Part shown: piece by piece, positions 63,041-64,000 of the stretch
Layout: each line of letters begins with the position of its first letter
How positions within the stretch are numbered: the first letter of the stretch is position 1
Assembly (NCBI GenBank): GCA_002423465.1
Contig: DIWG01000018.1
Location: 12,260 to 76,259 of the forward strand
Length of the DNA stretch: 64,000 nucleotides
Direction: 5' to 3'
Origin: Syntrophaceae bacterium UBA6112
Lineage (GTDB): Bacteria > Desulfobacterota > Syntrophia > Syntrophales > UBA5619
Program-made: the position numbers and the translations under genes
Notes under the pieces: model-generated
What the model was told of the DNA's origin: nothing
Database searches by the model: none
The model's input: only the letters and a program-made list of their open reading frames with translations

Positions 63041-63478
63041 ATGAGAGTATTGGGACTCGATTACGGCAGCCGGAGAATCGGGGTTGCCGTCTGCGACGAG
63101 TTGGGAATGACGGCGCAAGGGACAATGACCCTCATCCGAAAGAACCGCACGGCGGACCTGGCCGCGATTGCCGAGCTGGTCGGTCGTTATGGCATTGAAC
63201 GGATCGTCGTCGGTTACCCCCTCCGCCTCGACGGCAGCGAAGGAATCCAGTGTGAAAAGATCAACGGATTCATCCGGCGGTTGGAAGCCCGATTTTCGCT
63301 GCCCGTCGTCCGCTGGGACGAGACCCTCTCCACGAAGGAAGCGGAGGAGCTTATCTGCAAGCGCGGAGTCAAGCCGGAGAAGAGAAGAGCAATCGTCGAC
63401 CGCGTCGCCGCGTCGCTGATTCTGCAGGGATACCTTGACGCGCTCCCGCATGAGGGGAAGACCGGACCGACACCCTGA
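63041..63478 (+). CDS. ruvX: Holliday junction resolvase-like YqgF/RuvX
   Basis: 145 residues of the RNase H fold. GLDYGSRRIGVAVCD carries the first catalytic Asp; VVGYPLRLDGSEG and WDETLSTKEAEEL follow. Acts in pre-16S rRNA processing or junction resolution. ATG 63041 follows GGGAGGAAAG. Immediately upstream of mltG, as in many bacteria. Confidence 0.93.
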   Translation: MRVLGLDYGSRRIGVAVCDELGMTAQGTMTLIRKNRTADLAAIAELVGRYGIERIVVGYPLRLDGSEGIQCEKINGFIRRLEARFSLPVVRWDETLSTKEAEELICKRGVKPEKRRAIVDRVAASLILQGYLDALPHEGKTGPTP

Positions 63479-63495
63479 TCAATGAAGATAGGTTG

Positions 63496-64000
63496 ATGAA
63501 CGGATTGAAAAGCATCGTGTTTAAAGCCATCCGGCATCGGCGGAAAGCGGTCGCCCTAATCGCCCTGGTCGTGTTGTTGACCGGCGTTGCCTTCTACCGC
63601 TATGCGACAACCCCGGTCAATATCCTGGCCGCCTCCGGGACGGTCGACATCCCGAAGGGGTCCGGTTTCCTCCGGATTGCGGAGATTCTCAACGACGCCG
63701 GTCTGGTCGAAAACCGTCCTTTTTTCTGGGTTCTGGCTCTCGTCAAGCGGGCAAACAGACATGCCCGGGCGGGTGAATATGAACTGACCGGCGCCATGTC
63801 GCCGTCGGCGATCCTCGACAAGCTGGTCCGAGGGGAGGTCAAGGTTTATCCGGTCATGCTGCCCGAGGACATCACCGTGCGCGAAGTGGCAAAGCGGCTT
63901 TCCGCCTTCAGGCTGATCGATGAGAAGGAATTCATGATGCTGGCCGTCAACCGGTCTTTTCTCGCCTCGCTCGACATCGAAGCGGACAGCATCGAGGGAT
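63496..64000 (+). CDS. mltG: endolytic murein transglycosylase MltG, C-terminus outside window
   Basis: 168 codons visible, starting ATG 63496. Basic N-terminus then an inner-membrane helix (AVALIALVVLLTGVAFY), followed by the LysM-like DIPKGSGFLRIAEILNDAGL and LPEDITVREVAKRLSAF. It cleaves nascent glycan strands to release them. The catalytic domain lies beyond the window. Confidence 0.9.
   Translation, partial: MNGLKSIVFKAIRHRRKAVALIALVVLLTGVAFYRYATTPVNILAASGTVDIPKGSGFLRIAEILNDAGLVENRPFFWVLALVKRANRHARAGEYELTGAMSPSAILDKLVRGEVKVYPVMLPEDITVREVAKRLSAFRLIDEKEFMMLAVNRSFLASLDIEADSIEG

Overview
The window looks like chromosome of a GC-rich, strictly anaerobic, Gram-negative deltaproteobacterium (Desulfobacterota, possibly Syntrophales-like). 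This is inferred from gene content: a fused FeoA-FeoB ferrous iron importer, SelB and FdhD (selenoprotein formate dehydrogenase biology), many radical SAM enzymes, a full Tol-Pal operon, ACT-domain malic enzyme and EF-P lysylation genes. No rRNA, tRNA or CRISPR array was seen.

Layout. 1-12.5 kb holds housekeeping and accessory genes: a copper chaperone and copper P-type ATPase behind a CopY/BlaI-type box, an HD-GYP sensor, a beta-lactamase-fold hydrolase, a SoxZ-like protein, YgiQ, a tiny lysine-rich protein, an amidohydrolase, a cupin, malic enzyme and FeoAB.

12.6-37.6 kb is the most interesting part: about 25 kb, almost all on the minus strand, encoding a dedicated type II fatty acid/polyketide-like lipid assembly line. 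It has four intact ketosynthases, a fifth ketosynthase that has lost Cys-His-His (a chain-length-factor-like partner translationally coupled to an intact one), three acyl carrier proteins, three hotdog-type dehydratase genes, a thioesterase, a phytoene-desaturase-like flavoenzyme, four radical SAM enzymes (two with B12-type N-termini) and two glycerolipid acyltransferases (PlsC-like and PlsY). A 25-residue relic of an acyl-CoA dehydrogenase lies inside it. No ketoreductase is present. The set resembles aryl-polyene loci and even more the loci proposed for ladderane lipids in anammox bacteria. The product is unknown, but PlsC plus PlsY point to a membrane glycerolipid rather than a soluble metabolite. 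The locus is split at 19.9-27.1 kb by other material: an alcohol dehydrogenase gene bracketed by two MITE-like repeats, a transglutaminase, an SCP2/ThDP-lyase/alcohol dehydrogenase operon, and an AT-rich patch with a lipoprotein.

37.85-41.08 kb is an apparently intact 3,229-bp AT-rich transposable element with perfect 22-bp terminal inverted repeats and a perfect 8-bp target duplication (CAGGCGCA). It carries an IS1-family transposase and three passenger genes: a membrane protein, a P63C-type protein and a small protein that shares a motif with the P63C protein. Repeated ATGCTTG operator-like sites lie between them.

41-64 kb is mostly core functions: polysaccharide deacetylase, MFS transporter, PspC, CtpA protease, a YibQ-type deacetylase, a TPR lipoprotein and a LolB-like lipoprotein; then tolQ-tolR-tolA-tolB-pal-cpoB, epmB-efp-epmA, a baeRF-like protein, a SUEL-type lectin-like protein, an OB/HD nuclease, selB-fdhD, ruvX and the start of mltG. 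A dispersed ~110-bp repeat occurs three times, and one copy encodes the N-terminus of FdhD.
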